Assembly: GCA_037176705.1 (NCBI GenBank)
Contig: CM073896.1
Location: 24,130,708-24,194,707 of the forward strand
Source of the DNA: Molossus alvarezi
Lineage: Eukaryota > Chordata > Mammalia > Chiroptera > Molossidae
Direction: 5' to 3'
DNA: 64,000 nucleotides
The notes under the pieces are model-generated. The model was given only the letters and a program-made list of their open reading frames with translations. It was not told the origin of the DNA and did not search any database. The first letter of the stretch is position 1. Every line of letters begins with the position of its first letter. The position numbers and the translations under genes were made by a program. This document shows, one piece after another, positions 1-11,925 of the stretch.

Positions 1-30
1 TCCTCGGGTGAGGATAAAAAAAAAAAAAGA
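1..30 (+). mobile_element. 3' tail of a Ves-type SINE (cut by window edge)
   Basis: The window opens with tcctcgggtgagga followed by an A-rich tract. The same terminal motif closes full SINEs elsewhere in the window (for example at 39768). Only the tail is visible. L1-A lies immediately downstream, so the A tract probably served as its target. Confidence 0.7.
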
Positions 31-38
31 GAAATCGA

Positions 39-1910
39 CGGCATTCTTGTACACCAATGATGAAGTCACAGAAAGAGAAACTGAAAAAACAACCCCATTT
101 ACCATCGCGCCAAAAAAAATTAAGATACCTAGGAATAAACTTAACCAAAGAACTAAAGGACCTATTTGCAGAAAACTACAGGTCATTGAAAAAAGAAATA
201 GAGGAAGATATAAAAAAGTGGAAGCACATACTCTGTTCATGGATTGGAAGAATTAACATCATTAAAATGCCCATACTACCCAAAGCAATCTATAGATTCA
301 ATGCAATCCCCATCAAAATACCAACGACATATTTCATAGAACTAGAACAAATATTTCAAAAGTTCATATGGTACCAAAAAAGACCCCGAATAGCCACAGC
401 AATCTTGAAAAAGAAGCACAAAGTAGGTGGGATCACAATACCAGATATCAGGTTATACTACAAAGCGACTGTAACCAAAACAGCCTGGTACTGGCACAAG
501 AACAGGCATATAGACCAGTGGAATGGAACTGAAAACCCAGAAATGGACCCAAGGCAATACACTCAATTAATATTTGACAGAGTTGGCAAGAGCATACAGT
601 GGAGTAAAGACAGCCTCTTTAATAAATGGTGTTGTGAAAATTGGATAGCTACATGCAAAAAAATGAAACTAGACCATCAACTTACACCATACACAAAAAT
701 ATACTCAAAATGGATAAAAGACTTAAATGTGACCCGTGAATCCATAAAAATTCTAGAAGAAAATGTAGGCAACAAAATTTTGGATATCATACGGAGCAGA
801 ATTTTCACTGATACATCACCTAAGGCAACAGAAACAAAGGAAAAAATGAACACATGGGACTACATCAAACTAAAAAGCTTCTGCACAGCAAAAGAAACAG
901 TCATCAAAATGGAAAGGCAACCCACTGTATGGGAGAACATCATTGCCAATGATGTATCATATAAGGGGTTAATTTCCAATATATATAGAGTGCTCATACA
1001 TCTCAACAAAAGGAAGACAAAGAACCCAATTAAAAAATGGGCAGAGGAGCTGAATAGACACTTCTCCAAACAGGACATACAAATGGCCAAGAGACATATG
1101 AAGAAATGCTCAACATCACTAATCATCAGAGAGATGCAAATTAAAACAACAATGAGGTATCACCTCACACCTGTCAGAATGGCCGCCATCAACAAATCAT
1201 CAAACAACAAGTGTTGGCGAGGGTGTGGAGAAAAGGGGACTTTAGTACACTGCTGGTGGGAATGCAGACTGGTGTAGCCACTGTGGAAAACAATATGGTG
1301 TTACCTCAAAAAATTAAAAATTGAACTTCCATTTGACCCAGTGAACCCACTTCTAGGAAAATACCCTAAGAAGCCTGAAACACCAATCAGGAAGAATATA
1401 TGTACCCCCATGTTCATAGCAGCACTATTTCCGATAGCTAAGATCTGGAAACAGCCCAAGTGTCCATCAGTAGACGAATGGATAAAAAAGCTGTGGTACA
1501 TATACACAATGGAGTACTATGCAGCGGTAAGAAAGAAAGATCTCTTATCTTATGAGATGACATGGAGGGACCTGGAAAGTATTATCCTAAGTGAAATAAG
1601 CCAAGCATAAAAAGACAAATACCACATGATCTCACTTATATACGGAATATAATGAACACAACATTCTGAGGAATACAGTAGACCCAGAAACATGGAAGTA
1701 GGGCACAGACTGACATCCCTCAGAAGAGGGGTGGGGGTGGGGTGGGAAGAGATAAACCACAGAACTTACATACATGTATGCATGACCAATGGACATGGAC
1801 AAGTAAGCCGGGGACGGGGCAGGGTTGGGGTGGGGAGGGGGGTGCCAATGGGGTAAAAAAGGTAAAATATGTGTAACAAGAAAATAAATAAAAAATTAAA
1901 AAAAAAAAAG
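39..1910 (+). mobile_element. L1-A: young 5'-truncated LINE-1
   Basis: Colinear with L1-C at 60333-62257: the coding part differs in length by a single base over about 1.6 kb. It holds the ORF2 C-terminal region, a G-rich 3' UTR (1720-1860) and an A-rich tail ending near 1910. The sequences flanking the two ends (A tract, then agagaaatc at about 28-36; A tract, then agaagaagtc at about 1909-1918) look like a degraded target duplication, but this is ambiguous because both sit in A tracts. ORF1, the endonuclease and the polymerase catalytic region are absent. Confidence 0.9.
41..1652 (+). pseudogene. L1-A ORF2 C-terminal remnant
   Basis: Encodes the part of LINE-1 ORF2 protein downstream of the reverse transcriptase active site. 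Recognisable stretches are [47 protein letters not shown] and the C-terminal cysteine/histidine motif [18 protein letters not shown]. Compared with L1-C there are three lesions: one extra A in the A-run near 112-119 that shifts the frame, a CAG-to-TAG stop at 1275-1277 just after the Cys/His motif, and a GAA-to-TAA stop at 1608-1610 close to the natural end (TAA 1650-1652). The frame is otherwise preserved, so the copy is recent but dead. No endonuclease or catalytic FADD block is present. Confidence 0.9.
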
Positions 1911-1918
1911 AAGAAGTC

Positions 1919-2539
1919 ATGAAATGGAACAAAGCCTATCAATTATGTTAACAGACAGTCAAGTCCACATGAGTGACCAGTGGTTACCCATCATTGTGCT
2001 CCAAATCATACAGAATCAAACACATTTTTTAAATTGGTAACAGCAAAACAACTCTGGGAAAGCACAATAGTTGCTGGAGATACCACACCTCTCTCAAATT
2101 CTGAATGATGTAGACTAAAAATCAAACATATGATTTAATAAGATTATATATTATATATTATCTATGTTATATATGTAAATAATGATATTATATATGTATA
2201 TAATATTCAATACATACATAATATATACACATACACATATATGTATCTTTCAGGTATATATAACTTTATACCTTAAAACAAAATTTGTTCCCCTAATCAT
2301 TCATAAAACACTAAAACTGAGTATACCCAATGAAGCAATGCATATAATAGAAGTCAGGGTTCTAAATATCAGTGGGTAAGGTAGATATTATGTATAGACA
2401 AAACTACTTTTGACAATCCTTTAAATCACCCCTAAAGGATCATGTAGAATTATAACATTCATCTATAAATAAAACAGCTTAGTTTTGCTCCAGCCCTGGG
2501 ATAGATCACTGTTGCTTTGGGTGAGAACCAGATAAAGTA
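1919..2539. other. Gene-free stretch with TA-rich low-complexity patch
   Basis: No gene or repeat family recognised. About 2138-2245 is TA-rich (alternating atat/tata runs), which accounts for the short open frame there. Confidence 0.6.
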
Positions 2540-2859
2540 AAGTGCTCCCCACCCCCCAGTCTGTGGTTTTGCTTTCCATTATTTCAGTTACTCATGGTCA
2601 ACTATGATCTGAAAATATTAAATGGGAAATTCTGGAAATAAGTAATTCATAAATATTAGATTGTGTACATTCTGAATAGTGTGATGGAATCTCACGGTCC
2701 CACTCGAGCCCACCTAGGACATGAGCCATCTCTTTGTCCAACATATCCACACTGTATCCACTGTACACCTGTTAGTCACTTAGAAGCCATCTTAGTTGTC
2801 AGGTTGACAGTCGCCGTACTGTAGCACTTATGTTCAAGTAACCGTTATTTTACTTAACA

Positions 2860-2970
2860 TTGACCCAAAGCATACGAGTAGTGATGCTGGCAATTCGGAT
2901 ATGCCATAAAGAAGTCGCAAAGTGCTTCCTTTAAGTGGGAAACCATGTATGCAATGGAAAAAACATAGTA
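2860..2970 (+). pseudogene. Tigger transposase N-terminal fragment
   Basis: A short remnant of the transposase reading frame of the host Tigger element, ending where the inner element inserted at 2971. It is not in one frame: agaagtcgc is preceded by a frame-breaking taaag. Non-functional. Confidence 0.5.
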
Positions 2971-2972
2971 TA

Positions 2973-3253
2973 CAGTCCTCCCTCCACAGTTGTGGATTCC
3001 GCATTCACGAATTCAACAAACCATGAATTAAAAAAATAATAAATTCCAGAAAGTTGATGTGTAAAGAACACAGTATTAAAACTATTTGCACGGTGTTTAC
3101 ATTTTATTAGGTATTGTAAGTAATCTAGAGCTTATTCAAAGTACACGGGAACATCTGCATAGGTCATATGCAAATACCATGCATTTCACGTAAGGGGCTG
3201 GCATGTCAGTGTGGGTCCTGGAATCATTCCCCATAGATACCGCAGGAAGAATG
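2973..3253 (+). mobile_element. Inner Tigger/MER2-like element
   Basis: Starts cagtcctccctccacagttg and ends in a decayed inverted match (ccccatagataccgcagg...). It is bounded by TA at 2971-2972 and 3254-3255, the target duplication of Tc1/mariner-type elements. Removing it rejoins the outer element (aaacatagta / tgtaggtcaggtgctatctg). Length 281 bp, with no coding capacity. Confidence 0.75.
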
Positions 3254-3338
3254 TATGTAGGTCAGGTGCTATCTGCAGATGCAAGCATCCACTGGGGGTC
3301 TTGGAACATGTCCCCGCAGATAAGGTGAGGCTAAGGTA

Positions 3339-3860
3339 GTTGGTGTTCAGGAACCAGGTGGCACCAAAATCTATGCACCTGCAAACACGGTGCTCACAGA
3401 TGGAGTGTGAGAAGCCACAGGACAGGGACCAGGCGAGTTTAGGTGTCAAGAAGCGAAAGGCAAGTGCAATCACCTGCACTGTTTTATCTTTGTGTGTCTT
3501 TTAGACCAAGCCCATGGAGCTGAATTTGCGTAGTTTAAATAAGTTTGGTGTGGCTTAGACATGATATTCAAAATATTCAACAATCTCGGCCAAGACAATT
3601 AAAATGGACACAGATCTGAGCACCAGAAAAGGTTCTGAAAGACCCTGATGGGCCAAACATTAAACTTTTAGTTGCTGAAGTATTGGGAGGTCTAGGGACC
3701 TCCCAGTTATTGGAACCTAGACACCAAGGTAGCAGACAGGGGAACTTAGGAGACCCAAGTAGTAGGTATTTACCAAATAGCACAGAATTGTTTCAGTCTA
3801 ACAATCAGTACAGATGAACCAAAACAAACAGTGGAATATCAGCCTCTCAGTAACTCATGT

Positions 3861-3898
<38 letters not shown>

Positions 3899-4270
3899 AA
3901 TGAAGTCCGAAGGGAAAGTACTCATGCAATAATTCCAAATCACAACACAAGCCCATCCACACATAATAAATCAAGTTTAACAATACAGCATTGAACAGAA
4001 AAAACAAAACCAACCCCTTAAAAATCATAAAGCAGTCTTCCAAATAATGATTTATTCTCAGAAAAAGACCATAACTAAAAAGACAAGATTTCGAGAAAAT
4101 GGAAGAGAAAATGTGTACTTTCAAAACTGCTACGATGAGTTTAAAACTGCTTTTAAATCAAATTTATTGCTTTAAATACTTTGCTTATTAATTAATATAA
4201 ATAAACAAAAACTCTACTCAGATAACTATTTATGAAAAAGCAAAAATTTCATATAAAATATTAGCAAATC
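3339..4270. other. Gene-free stretch
   Basis: No gene seen. It contains a (CT)n microsatellite at 3862-3894; the rest is not assignable by eye. Confidence 0.6.
3862..3894. repeat. (CT)n microsatellite
   Basis: 33 bp of uninterrupted CT dinucleotides. Confidence 0.97.
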
Positions 4271-4299
4271 AGTTCAGGAGTTTATTTTAATTTACTTAT

Positions 4300-4501
4300 T
4301 TTTTAACTTTTTATCTTTTTATTGATTTTTTAGAGAGAAATAAAAACATCAATGTAAGAAAGAAACATCGATTAGCTGCCTCCTGCACGTCCCCTGTTGG
4401 AGACGGAGCCTGCAACCCAGGCATGTGCCCTGACTGGGAATCGAACCGAGACCTCTCAGTCCATGGGATGATGCTCAATCCACTGAGCCACACTGGCTGG
4501 G
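4300..4501 (-). mobile_element. Ves-type SINE, antisense
   Basis: The reverse complement shows the tRNA-like head (cccagccagtgtggctcagtgg), a B-box-like ggttcgattcccagtcaggg, a middle cctggg, and a CT-rich tail. Imperfect target duplications flank it: agttcaggagttta at 4271-4284 and agttcagcagtttt at 4503-4516. Confidence 0.88.
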
Positions 4502-4520
4502 AAGTTCAGCAGTTTTTTAA

Positions 4521-6247
4521 ATGATTTACCTTCTGTGATACTATGGGCTTATCCCCAGAAGGCAAGAACAATTTAGTATAACACAATTGTATTAATAAAT
4601 CACTTAATTTAATAGTCCAACATGAAATGTAGGGGACCTGTTTGAAAATATCTATGAAACTTTACCAAAAGATAAAACAGATTTTAAGACATGGAGAGAA
4701 TTATTTGTGTTCTTAAGTGAAAAGATGATAACTCTTCCTAAATTAATTCATAAATTTAGCAGACTCCCAATGAGTGATACAAAAGGGAAGAAGAAAAGAG
4801 GAAGGCCAAGTGATGGGATAGGAGCTGAAGGACTGAACAGACGTGTCCAGTACTCCGTGTGAAGTGTCTGCATTGCCACAGTATAAACCCACCTTTGTCC
4901 CAATGCATGTGTTCATGTGTCATACTCACAAAAATCTGTGTCTGTGTGTAGGATAGTGTCTACATGTCTATGTGTATCTGTGTGCGTGTAGAGACATTGT
5001 TATAATCCTTATTTGTAATTGACGTAAAAGGCTGAGCTGACCCCTCGGCTGACACTGAGTAGCACAGAGACCACACAGGCAGCAGTGAGCAAGGGGGTGT
5101 CTGAATTAAGTAAAATCAAGACTTCAGTCGGCACTCAGAGTGGGACGTACCCACGGGAATGTAAGTGCCCTGGGAATTCACAGGGGAAGCCCGGAGGAGG
5201 ACATCTGAATTCCGCAGGGAGGGATAGAAAATTCAGTCTTATCTGGAAAATGTTAACAGTGGCTATCTCTGGTGGATAGTATTGTACACACAGAATAAAA
5301 AGATAAACATTTAAAAAGCTGAATTCTTGGGAAGGAAAGCAAGCATCTCGTGGTGTGCACACTGCGCCCGGGACTGACAGTAGCTCCTTCAGTCGTGGTG
5401 CTGCGTCCGAGCATCAGTGTGCCGTGCCCTGCCCAGGGCTGTGCCCGTCTCGGACTGGATGGCGCGTGGAAGGCCAGGAAGCTTAGCTGCTGAGCGCTGG
5501 GGGCCGAGACATTATTAATGCCACACGTTATTCGTGTAATCAGGGCCGTACACAGCTTTCTGTACCTCAGACTGGCCACCTGCAAGGTGGCGGTGACGAC
5601 ACTAACCTCTAAGCATGTCACTGAAATGGATTCTGTACAGGTCTACATTCATATAAAATATTTTTAGGTGTTATGACGTGTTAAGAGTATATGGAAAATA
5701 GCATAATAGTCTTGAAACAGTGACGATGATGACGATTTGTGATTCCCTAAAGCCGTGAGACCCTTGAGAAAATGGGGTTCGCTCGCCTGCACAATCATTA
5801 CAGCTGGTCCCCCCTGAGGTGTGACCCCATGTGCAGGGCCTGTCACAGGGGAAAGCTGACCTTTTCAGTAGAGTTTTTAGCTCATCTGCATAGAGAATGA
5901 GGCCCAGAGAGCGAGCTGATAATGAATCCTTCCCAGAACGATGACGGCGCAGTAGGACAAGGATCCTTTCCAACTGTCGTTCACACTCCGCATCTTTGTC
6001 TCATGCTGTAGGGGCCCCGAGAAGCAGCACAGACATGGGTAAGAAATGAGCTCCGTCAGCACGTGTTTCTAAAACGCAGAAGGGCGCCCCTAGGCCTGGC
6101 CCTCAGGGCTGCGCTGCTAAAGCTGCCATTCTCTGAACCTGTCAGATCTTCAGATGGACTGGACTTCTAGGAGGGGCCATGAAGTTTTGATTTGCAATTC
6201 ATCTAATGAGGAAATGGGACTCCATCTAAGGGTGATATACATTTATA
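4521..6247. other. Gene-free stretch
   Basis: No recognisable gene. 5340-5480 is relatively CpG-rich but has no convincing frame; the overlapping short frames on the minus strand (5135-5973) share no protein features. Confidence 0.55.
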
Positions 6248-6255
6248 GTCTAAGG

Positions 6256-6526
6256 CAGCGATTTTCAAACGGTGTGCCCCAAGAAATTCTAAAATATGCA
6301 AAATAGCCGACTATTTTGTCAGGGACACTGACCTCTTTTCCCTTAGATTGTAAAAAAAAAAAAAAAATGACAACAGCCAACACAAAATTAGCCATCCAGT
6401 GTGAATGAATCAAAATTACACCTATTTTTTTGTCAGATTGGCAAAAAATATATATTTTTTGGTGCACCACAGAATTTTAGTAATTAGTTGATGTTGCCAT
6501 GAGATGCAAAAGGTTGAAAATCGCTG
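6256..6526. mobile_element. hAT-type MITE
   Basis: The terminal inverted repeats are cagcgattttcaa (6256-6268) and ttgaaaatcgctg (6514-6526). They are flanked by a perfect 8-bp duplication gtctaagg (6248-6255 and 6527-6534), diagnostic of hAT transposition. At 271 bp it has no transposase and would have needed one in trans. The interior contains an A-run at about 6353-6367. Confidence 0.92.
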
Positions 6527-6534
6527 GTCTAAGG

Positions 6535-7844
6535 TCACAACCAGAGAACAAGGTTATCATGTGTCCTACAAACTGAAGTCCAGAATCCTTGGCCTCAGAA
6601 TTTTAGACTGTGACTAATTAGCTGGAGCCCTAGGTTTCAAATAGAAGTTTTTATACTCCTAATTTTGGCTCCTAAAAGGAGTTAAAACTAGGTTAAATTG
6701 ACTTTAGTTCTTAGATCAATGTACTCAAAGAAAGTCAAATTTTGCTCTACACTGTGTGCTTGAAATGAAACCTGTTTGCTGAAATCTGTGTGGCTAATTT
6801 CAAAACTGTAATGTTTGAAAGAGAGGAAGGCTCAAATGCCAACTTAAAGAAAATAACTGCACACAGTCGATTGATTTCCCAAGCACCTACAGAACTTCAG
6901 GTGTGAGGGCAATAAATCTCAGAGTAAAATACAGAGAGAGAGAGAGAGAGAATATAAATATCATCAAGAAGCATGTCTACTTAACTCCAGTGGCTGAGTT
7001 TTCTTCTATATACCCAAGTTTTTCTACATGAACATACATTATTTTGTAATCGGAGAAATATACGTTTTCAGGAAGCTAAAGCACACAACTGCCACAATTT
7101 GAAATAACTACCCAGAGTTCCAATTTGTATAGTAGTTTTTGTTCCCCAGCTTTAAAAATCAACTGAATACCCCATTTCTCACGTCTTTCTGGGTCTTATT
7201 TCAGTAGACCACCTGAATGTTCCAATAAAAATATCCAGGGAAGAGACTGTCTCTGGAATCTTATATTTTTGGTAATAACAATGCATTAATTAATATCTTG
7301 ACAGTCTAAAACATTTTAAGTACCCAAAATATACAGCAGTCCTGATTAATGTGGGTCTTTTTATATTTATTTTCATCCTCTTAGGTGATAACAATTTAAG
7401 AATAAAAATAATTATCGAAAAGTATCTCTAACACCACAAAATAATACTGTATTTAATGGTCTTTTATGATATTCAGAATATAAATTGTTTAAAAATATAT
7501 CTCCTTGTTATGAAACCCTTCTTTAAACACCAGATAAGGCCTATCCAAAGACAGTGAGAAGTAAGAAATGGTTAGAAAGGAAGATTTTTACTCTTGTTAA
7601 CATTTGATATATATCTTTATCCCCCCACCCCCCAGGATATATATAGAGAAAAATGGCAGAAACCAACATAGTACTTAGTTCTTTCCTAGACTAAACCAAA
7701 TACAATTTCAAATCCTGAATTTTTACTTCATCTTAACATAACATTTACAATCGTAACATTTTACCTTACATTGCCAAATTTGTATCTAAAAAATTACAGT
7801 GTGTGAGTGAACGTTTCATCAACTCCAGCCATATATTATTGAGT
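6535..7844. other. Gene-free AT-rich stretch
   Basis: No gene or clear repeat seen. A short (GA)n run lies at 6932-6950. Confidence 0.55.
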
Positions 7845-8760
7845 ATTCTCACTTGTTTTTTTAATCATTGCTGGTATGATATAGAAAAATAGTACCTTAT
7901 TTTGATTTGATTTTTATGTAGTGTGAACTTTTTCACACGCTTACTAGCCACTTGTATTTCCTCCTTTTGTGAATTATTTGTTCCTCTCTTTCTATAGATG
8001 TTTTTATTTTTTTCCATCCATTTCAATGAGCTTCTTTTACAAAAATACTTTAATCTCTTCCATGCCATATTTGTTGCAAGTATTTTTTTTCCTTTGTTCT
8101 TTGCCTTTTAATTTCGCTTATTGTTGGATTAAGTTTAAATATTTATGTAGCTAAATGTATTGATCTTTATTTATGTGGTTTCTTCCATTGTTTATAAACT
8201 TTAAAAGTCCTTCTCCATATGAAAAGTCAATAAATATTCACTTCCATCTTCTTTTGATGGCTTAAATTTTTACATTTATTCTTTAATCCATTTGCAATTT
8301 ATTTTGGTATGAGGTAACAGATGGGCTTTTTATTTTTAATTAATTTATTTTTGTTACAGATGTTTCTCCTTTTTCCCCCCATTGACACCACCTCCCCATC
8401 CCCCCCACCTCCAGATGGACTTTTTAAACAATTCCCTTTTTCCAAACAAGATTATTTTTTCCTAGAACTATTATTCCTTTCCCCACTGATTTGTATCCTT
8501 TATGGGATATTAAAATTTTATACAAACTCAGGTCTAGTTCTGGCCTTTCAAGTCTGTTCATCTGTATGTCTTCTCTTGGGCTGTACCCCCTGGATTACGT
8601 CATTGCACTGTCTTAAGATCTAGCAGAGCTGGCCCCAAGACATCACTCTTTTATTCCCAGAATTTTCTTAGTTATTCCACCTGCTTCTTCTTCAAGACAA
8701 AATTCATAATTAATTGTTAAGTTTCAAAACGGGTGTCTTTGGGGATTTTGCTAAGGATTA
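7845..8760 (-). mobile_element. Ancient L1 (L1M-type) fragment, antisense
   Basis: The plus strand reads as the reverse complement of the ORF2 region of old mammalian L1 (motifs such as tttttatgtagt, aatccatttgcaattta, gtatgaggtaacagatggac, ccttgtccccactgattt-like blocks). Highly diverged. It is interrupted by the short L1 3'-UTR insertion at 8333-8411. Confidence 0.65.
8333..8411 (-). mobile_element. 79-bp insertion of a bat L1 3' UTR end, antisense
   Basis: Its reverse complement matches the extreme 3' UTR and A-rich tail of L1-A and L1-C (caatggggnaaaaaagg...tgtaacaa...aataaat). Duplications flank it: cagatgggcttttta (8318-8332) and cagatggacttttta (8412-8426), with one mismatch. This is an extremely 5'-truncated L1 insertion. 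Confidence 0.8.
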
Positions 8761-10418
8761 TTGGGAACAGATGTGAACGTGATGGAAATGATGAAACCAT
8801 GCTGTGAACTACGTAAGAAAACTACAATAATTAAAATCACGTATCAGCTTTGTGGAGGAAAACATTAGAGATGTCTCTTTTCCCCAAATCACCACTTTAG
8901 CAGAAATCTATTCATTTATTGCATATCTAGTGTGCTTAGGGCCTGGGTTTGGCTCTGTAAAGACTGCAGAAACCACGGATCACACATCTGAGATGAGGAA
9001 ATACTTACTCTGTCAGGAATAACCAGGGCAGCGATAGTCAGTGGTAACTCCTCTGGGACCTTGCACGTCTTTATTGCTTATGCCAAAATATGGATGAAAG
9101 TACTTCACTGAGTGAATATTGGATAAGCCCCTTGGAGTGGGGATAGAGGGTAAAAACCCGTGAAAGGCATGCATGAGTAACAGGCCAGGGCTCCTGCTAA
9201 GATTTCTGGGGAGAGGGGCTTAGATGAGGAGCTGGCTTTTGCTTTGCAGAATGGTTTGCTCAAGTAGGGGTGCAAGTGGAATAGTAGAGGCAGTAAAGAA
9301 AGGGGGAGAAATGAGGAGAGGAGCTGGAGAGGAACTTAGCCAGGGGAATGGAGGGAGGTCTGCTCGTGGGTTTATTTTGCACACAGTACAACACAATTGT
9401 CTTCTCCTTGACCCACTAACGCCTCCTTGTCACTTGCTGACACTATGGAGTGGAATCCTTTAACGCTTGCCTGGCATCTCGGAGTGCTGGGTCTTGCTTT
9501 TGAATGGATGTGGGTGGAAAGAGGTCTTCTGAGGGCATCAGGTCACAGCCTCACAACACAGTCCAGTGCCCACGGCAGAAATCCCTCGGCCCGCCAGTCC
9601 CCATCTGGCTAATCTGGCTGTGGTGGCGCTTCCGTCCCTCCGCGTCCATGTCTGTCTGTCTGTCAGGAATGCCCTCCTGCGAGTCTGACTCCGATGTGGG
9701 AACCTGATCGCCCCGACTGAGTCCAATTCCCTCTCCGCTGGGCCTGCCCTGACGTCCTTGGGGACTTTATTGCAGTCTGAGTTGTGTAGTTATTTGTATA
9801 AACAGTCTATCCTCAATATTTGTTGGTTCCATGACCGAGAATTTGCCTGCAATTTATTCACAACCTCAAAACTGATACTCAGGGTGACTTCCCGGTCGCT
9901 GGCCATCGGATCACGGGCCGAGCAGGGGAAGCTTGAGTCCTCAGAGGGGACCTGGGAACCGGCTCCTCGGCTCTCAACCTGTAACCAGTGTTCTTTTCCA
10001 GTACAGTGAGCGCCACCTCGCCTTTTTGTTCCTTTCGTTGGCAATTTTACCTTTTAAAATGGTCTCCAAGCAGAGTGCCAAAGTGCTATTTGACATTCCG
10101 GGCACATGATGCCATGATGTGGCTTATGAGAAACCCATGGGTTGGACAAGCTTTGTTCAGGCAGCAACGACGGTGCTGGTGACCACGAGTTTGTGTTCGT
10201 GAATCAGTCGTACACATTTCATTATTTGTCTTTAAACAGAAACACACACAAAGCTGGGTTATGTATTTGATCGACTGACAAAAATGTTGCAGCTGGCAGG
10301 AGACTAACCCTGTGTTGGTGGTTTATAGAACCTAACCACTATGAAAAACAAGAATTGACTGGATGTCTGTCTGCACTCACACCCCGACAGCAATACTTAG
10401 GAGCAATGACTTTATGTT
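8761..10418. other. Gene-free stretch
   Basis: No gene seen. Short frames on both strands around 9224-10182 overlap one another and show no domain or start context. Confidence 0.55.
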
Positions 10419-10432
10419 ATTCATCTTCTTTT

Positions 10433-10528
10433 AATGCTCACCCAAGGATATGTTTGTTTTTTAAATTACTTTTTAGAGAGAGGGTTGTGGGGCGGGGTGG
10501 GAGGGGCAGAAGGAGAGAAGGAGAGAGG

Positions 10529-10561
<33 letters not shown>

Positions 10562-10652
10562 TAAGCTGGGTATGTGCCCTGAGTGGGAATCAAACCTACA
10601 ACTTTTTGGTGCACAGGGTGACACTCCACTAACTGAGCCACCCGGTCCAGGC
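10433..10652 (-). mobile_element. Ves-type SINE, antisense, with long GA tract
   Basis: The reverse complement starts gcctggaccgggtggctcag. It has a long CT tract (plus strand GA, about 10504-10561) and ends with the degenerate terminal hairpin tccttgggtgagca. Duplications attcatctt are near 10419-10430 and 10656-10668. Confidence 0.88.
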
Positions 10653-10854
10653 TTCTATTCATCTTTTATCATCTGACCTAGTGCCAGGCACTAAGTAGGA
10701 GCTTGAAAAATATTTATAGAAATGGCTGAGAAGGAATGAGATATATCGAAATGGGATGGAATAGAAGAAAATAATATATAAATAGATTCTTGGAGACAGG
10801 GTGCTCAGGAGCAATGACTCTAGTGGAATAGGGAGATATAAGAAATAACAGTGA

Positions 10855-11040
10855 TAGCTAATATTTATGGAGCATCTTTTATGAACCTGCACTCTGCTAG
10901 GCATGTGGTCTGCTTATATCATGCAATCACCACAGCTCTGTAGGGAGGTGGAATGATTTGTCCAAGGTCACACATCTATCATATTGCTGAGTGGGCACCA
11001 GCCCGGATTCATCTGCCCTCGGAGCCTGTGATCATAACCG
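10855..11040 (+). mobile_element. MIR fossil
   Basis: The core and 3' sequence match MIR (ggagcatcttttatg, ccaaggtcacacatctat, agtgggcaccagcccggattc). Old mammalian-wide tRNA-SINE. Confidence 0.75.
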
Positions 11041-11744
11041 CCTAGTTAAGGTGCCAAGGTGGGCCTGGTAGGGGTTATAAGACATGAGTTGCATTAGAAA
11101 GCCATCTCTAGAAAAGAAAAAGAGGGCCCCTAACCAACCTCGCCTGAGTCACTGGCTCTTCCCAGCTTTGTTGGAAGACAATGATGCAATTAATGGTGAT
11201 TTCTCCCCCTGGCTGGCAACAACACTGCTTTTTGTTTGACTCCAGAAGCAGCTGGCAGAATTCACATGTTACTCATGTTGGAATCACACTTTGCTGATGG
11301 CTCATGAACTCTCAGTCACTCAGTGGTCAGGCTGTGTTCAGCTGGGCAGCTGGGCTGCGAGGAGATTACTGCAGGCCTCCGAACGTGGCTGAGCGCCTGC
11401 AGCTGTCGGGCTCCTGGCTCTGCTCCGCGCGTCTTGGCAGAGGTGTGTGTGAAAAGCGCGCTGACGCTGGTGGGAGATGCTCAGGGAGAGGCTGCGAGGC
11501 CAGGCCGCACAAAGCCAGGCCGCGCTGCCGGGGCCCGTACCTCTGCAGCCGTTGTGCATTACACGGGAAGAAAGGAATGATAAGTGAGAGATTTGGGGGC
11601 TCTTTAGAGGTTACTCCTTTGAGCCCTTTTGCTGGTGGAGAATGGCTGATGCTGGGCCAATCTGCCAAGCCACCCCGACCGTCCCGTAGCCACAAAGACC
11701 CCAAATACCCTCCATCCTACATGGGCAGTGACGGCTGGGAGATA
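11041..11744. other. GC-rich gene-free stretch
   Basis: Open frames on both strands at 11304-11750 come from high GC content. I see no domain and no splice or promoter arrangement that would make it an exon. Confidence 0.5.
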
Positions 11745-11925
11745 GCATGAGTAACAATATTAACACTCGCCCAGTGCTTTCTAAGTTCAAGCATTGTTCT
11801 AAATTATTCACATGAACTAACCCATTTAATCCCCCAAAAATGCAAGAGGTAGGTGCTGTTATGGTGCTTATTTTACAGGTGAAGCCACACAGCGGGCACC
11901 ACAGCACAAAGCTAGCAGTGCATGG
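11745..11925 (+). mobile_element. MIR fossil
   Basis: Matches the MIR 5' half and core: gtgctttctaagttcaagc, ctaacccatttaatccccc, ttttacaggtgaagcc. Confidence 0.75.

Larger units (their letters stand above)
2540..3338 (+). mobile_element. Tigger-type (pogo) DNA transposon fossil, interrupted
   Basis: The left end (agtgctcccc then gtggttttgctttcc at about 2541-2576) and the right end (aagcatccactggggg to cagataaggtgagg, about 3283-3330) match the ends of a Tigger-family element. At 2858-2945 there is a decayed match to the start of the Tigger transposase frame (codons for KSSDAGNSDMP can still be traced at about 2871-2905), with stops and indels. The element is split by a second Tigger-type element at 2973-3253. 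The exact subfamily is not settled by eye. Confidence 0.75.

Noticed and set aside
860..1126. Minus-strand frame with membrane-like composition (also at 33079 and 61153)
   Set aside because: Antisense shadow of L1 ORF2, repeated in all three young L1 copies.
3862..3894. CT tract as a possible CRISPR or regulatory array
   Set aside because: Simple dinucleotide repeat with no spacers.
11304..11750. 148-codon plus-strand frame in a CpG-containing segment
   Set aside because: Frames of similar length run on both strands; the composition alone explains it.
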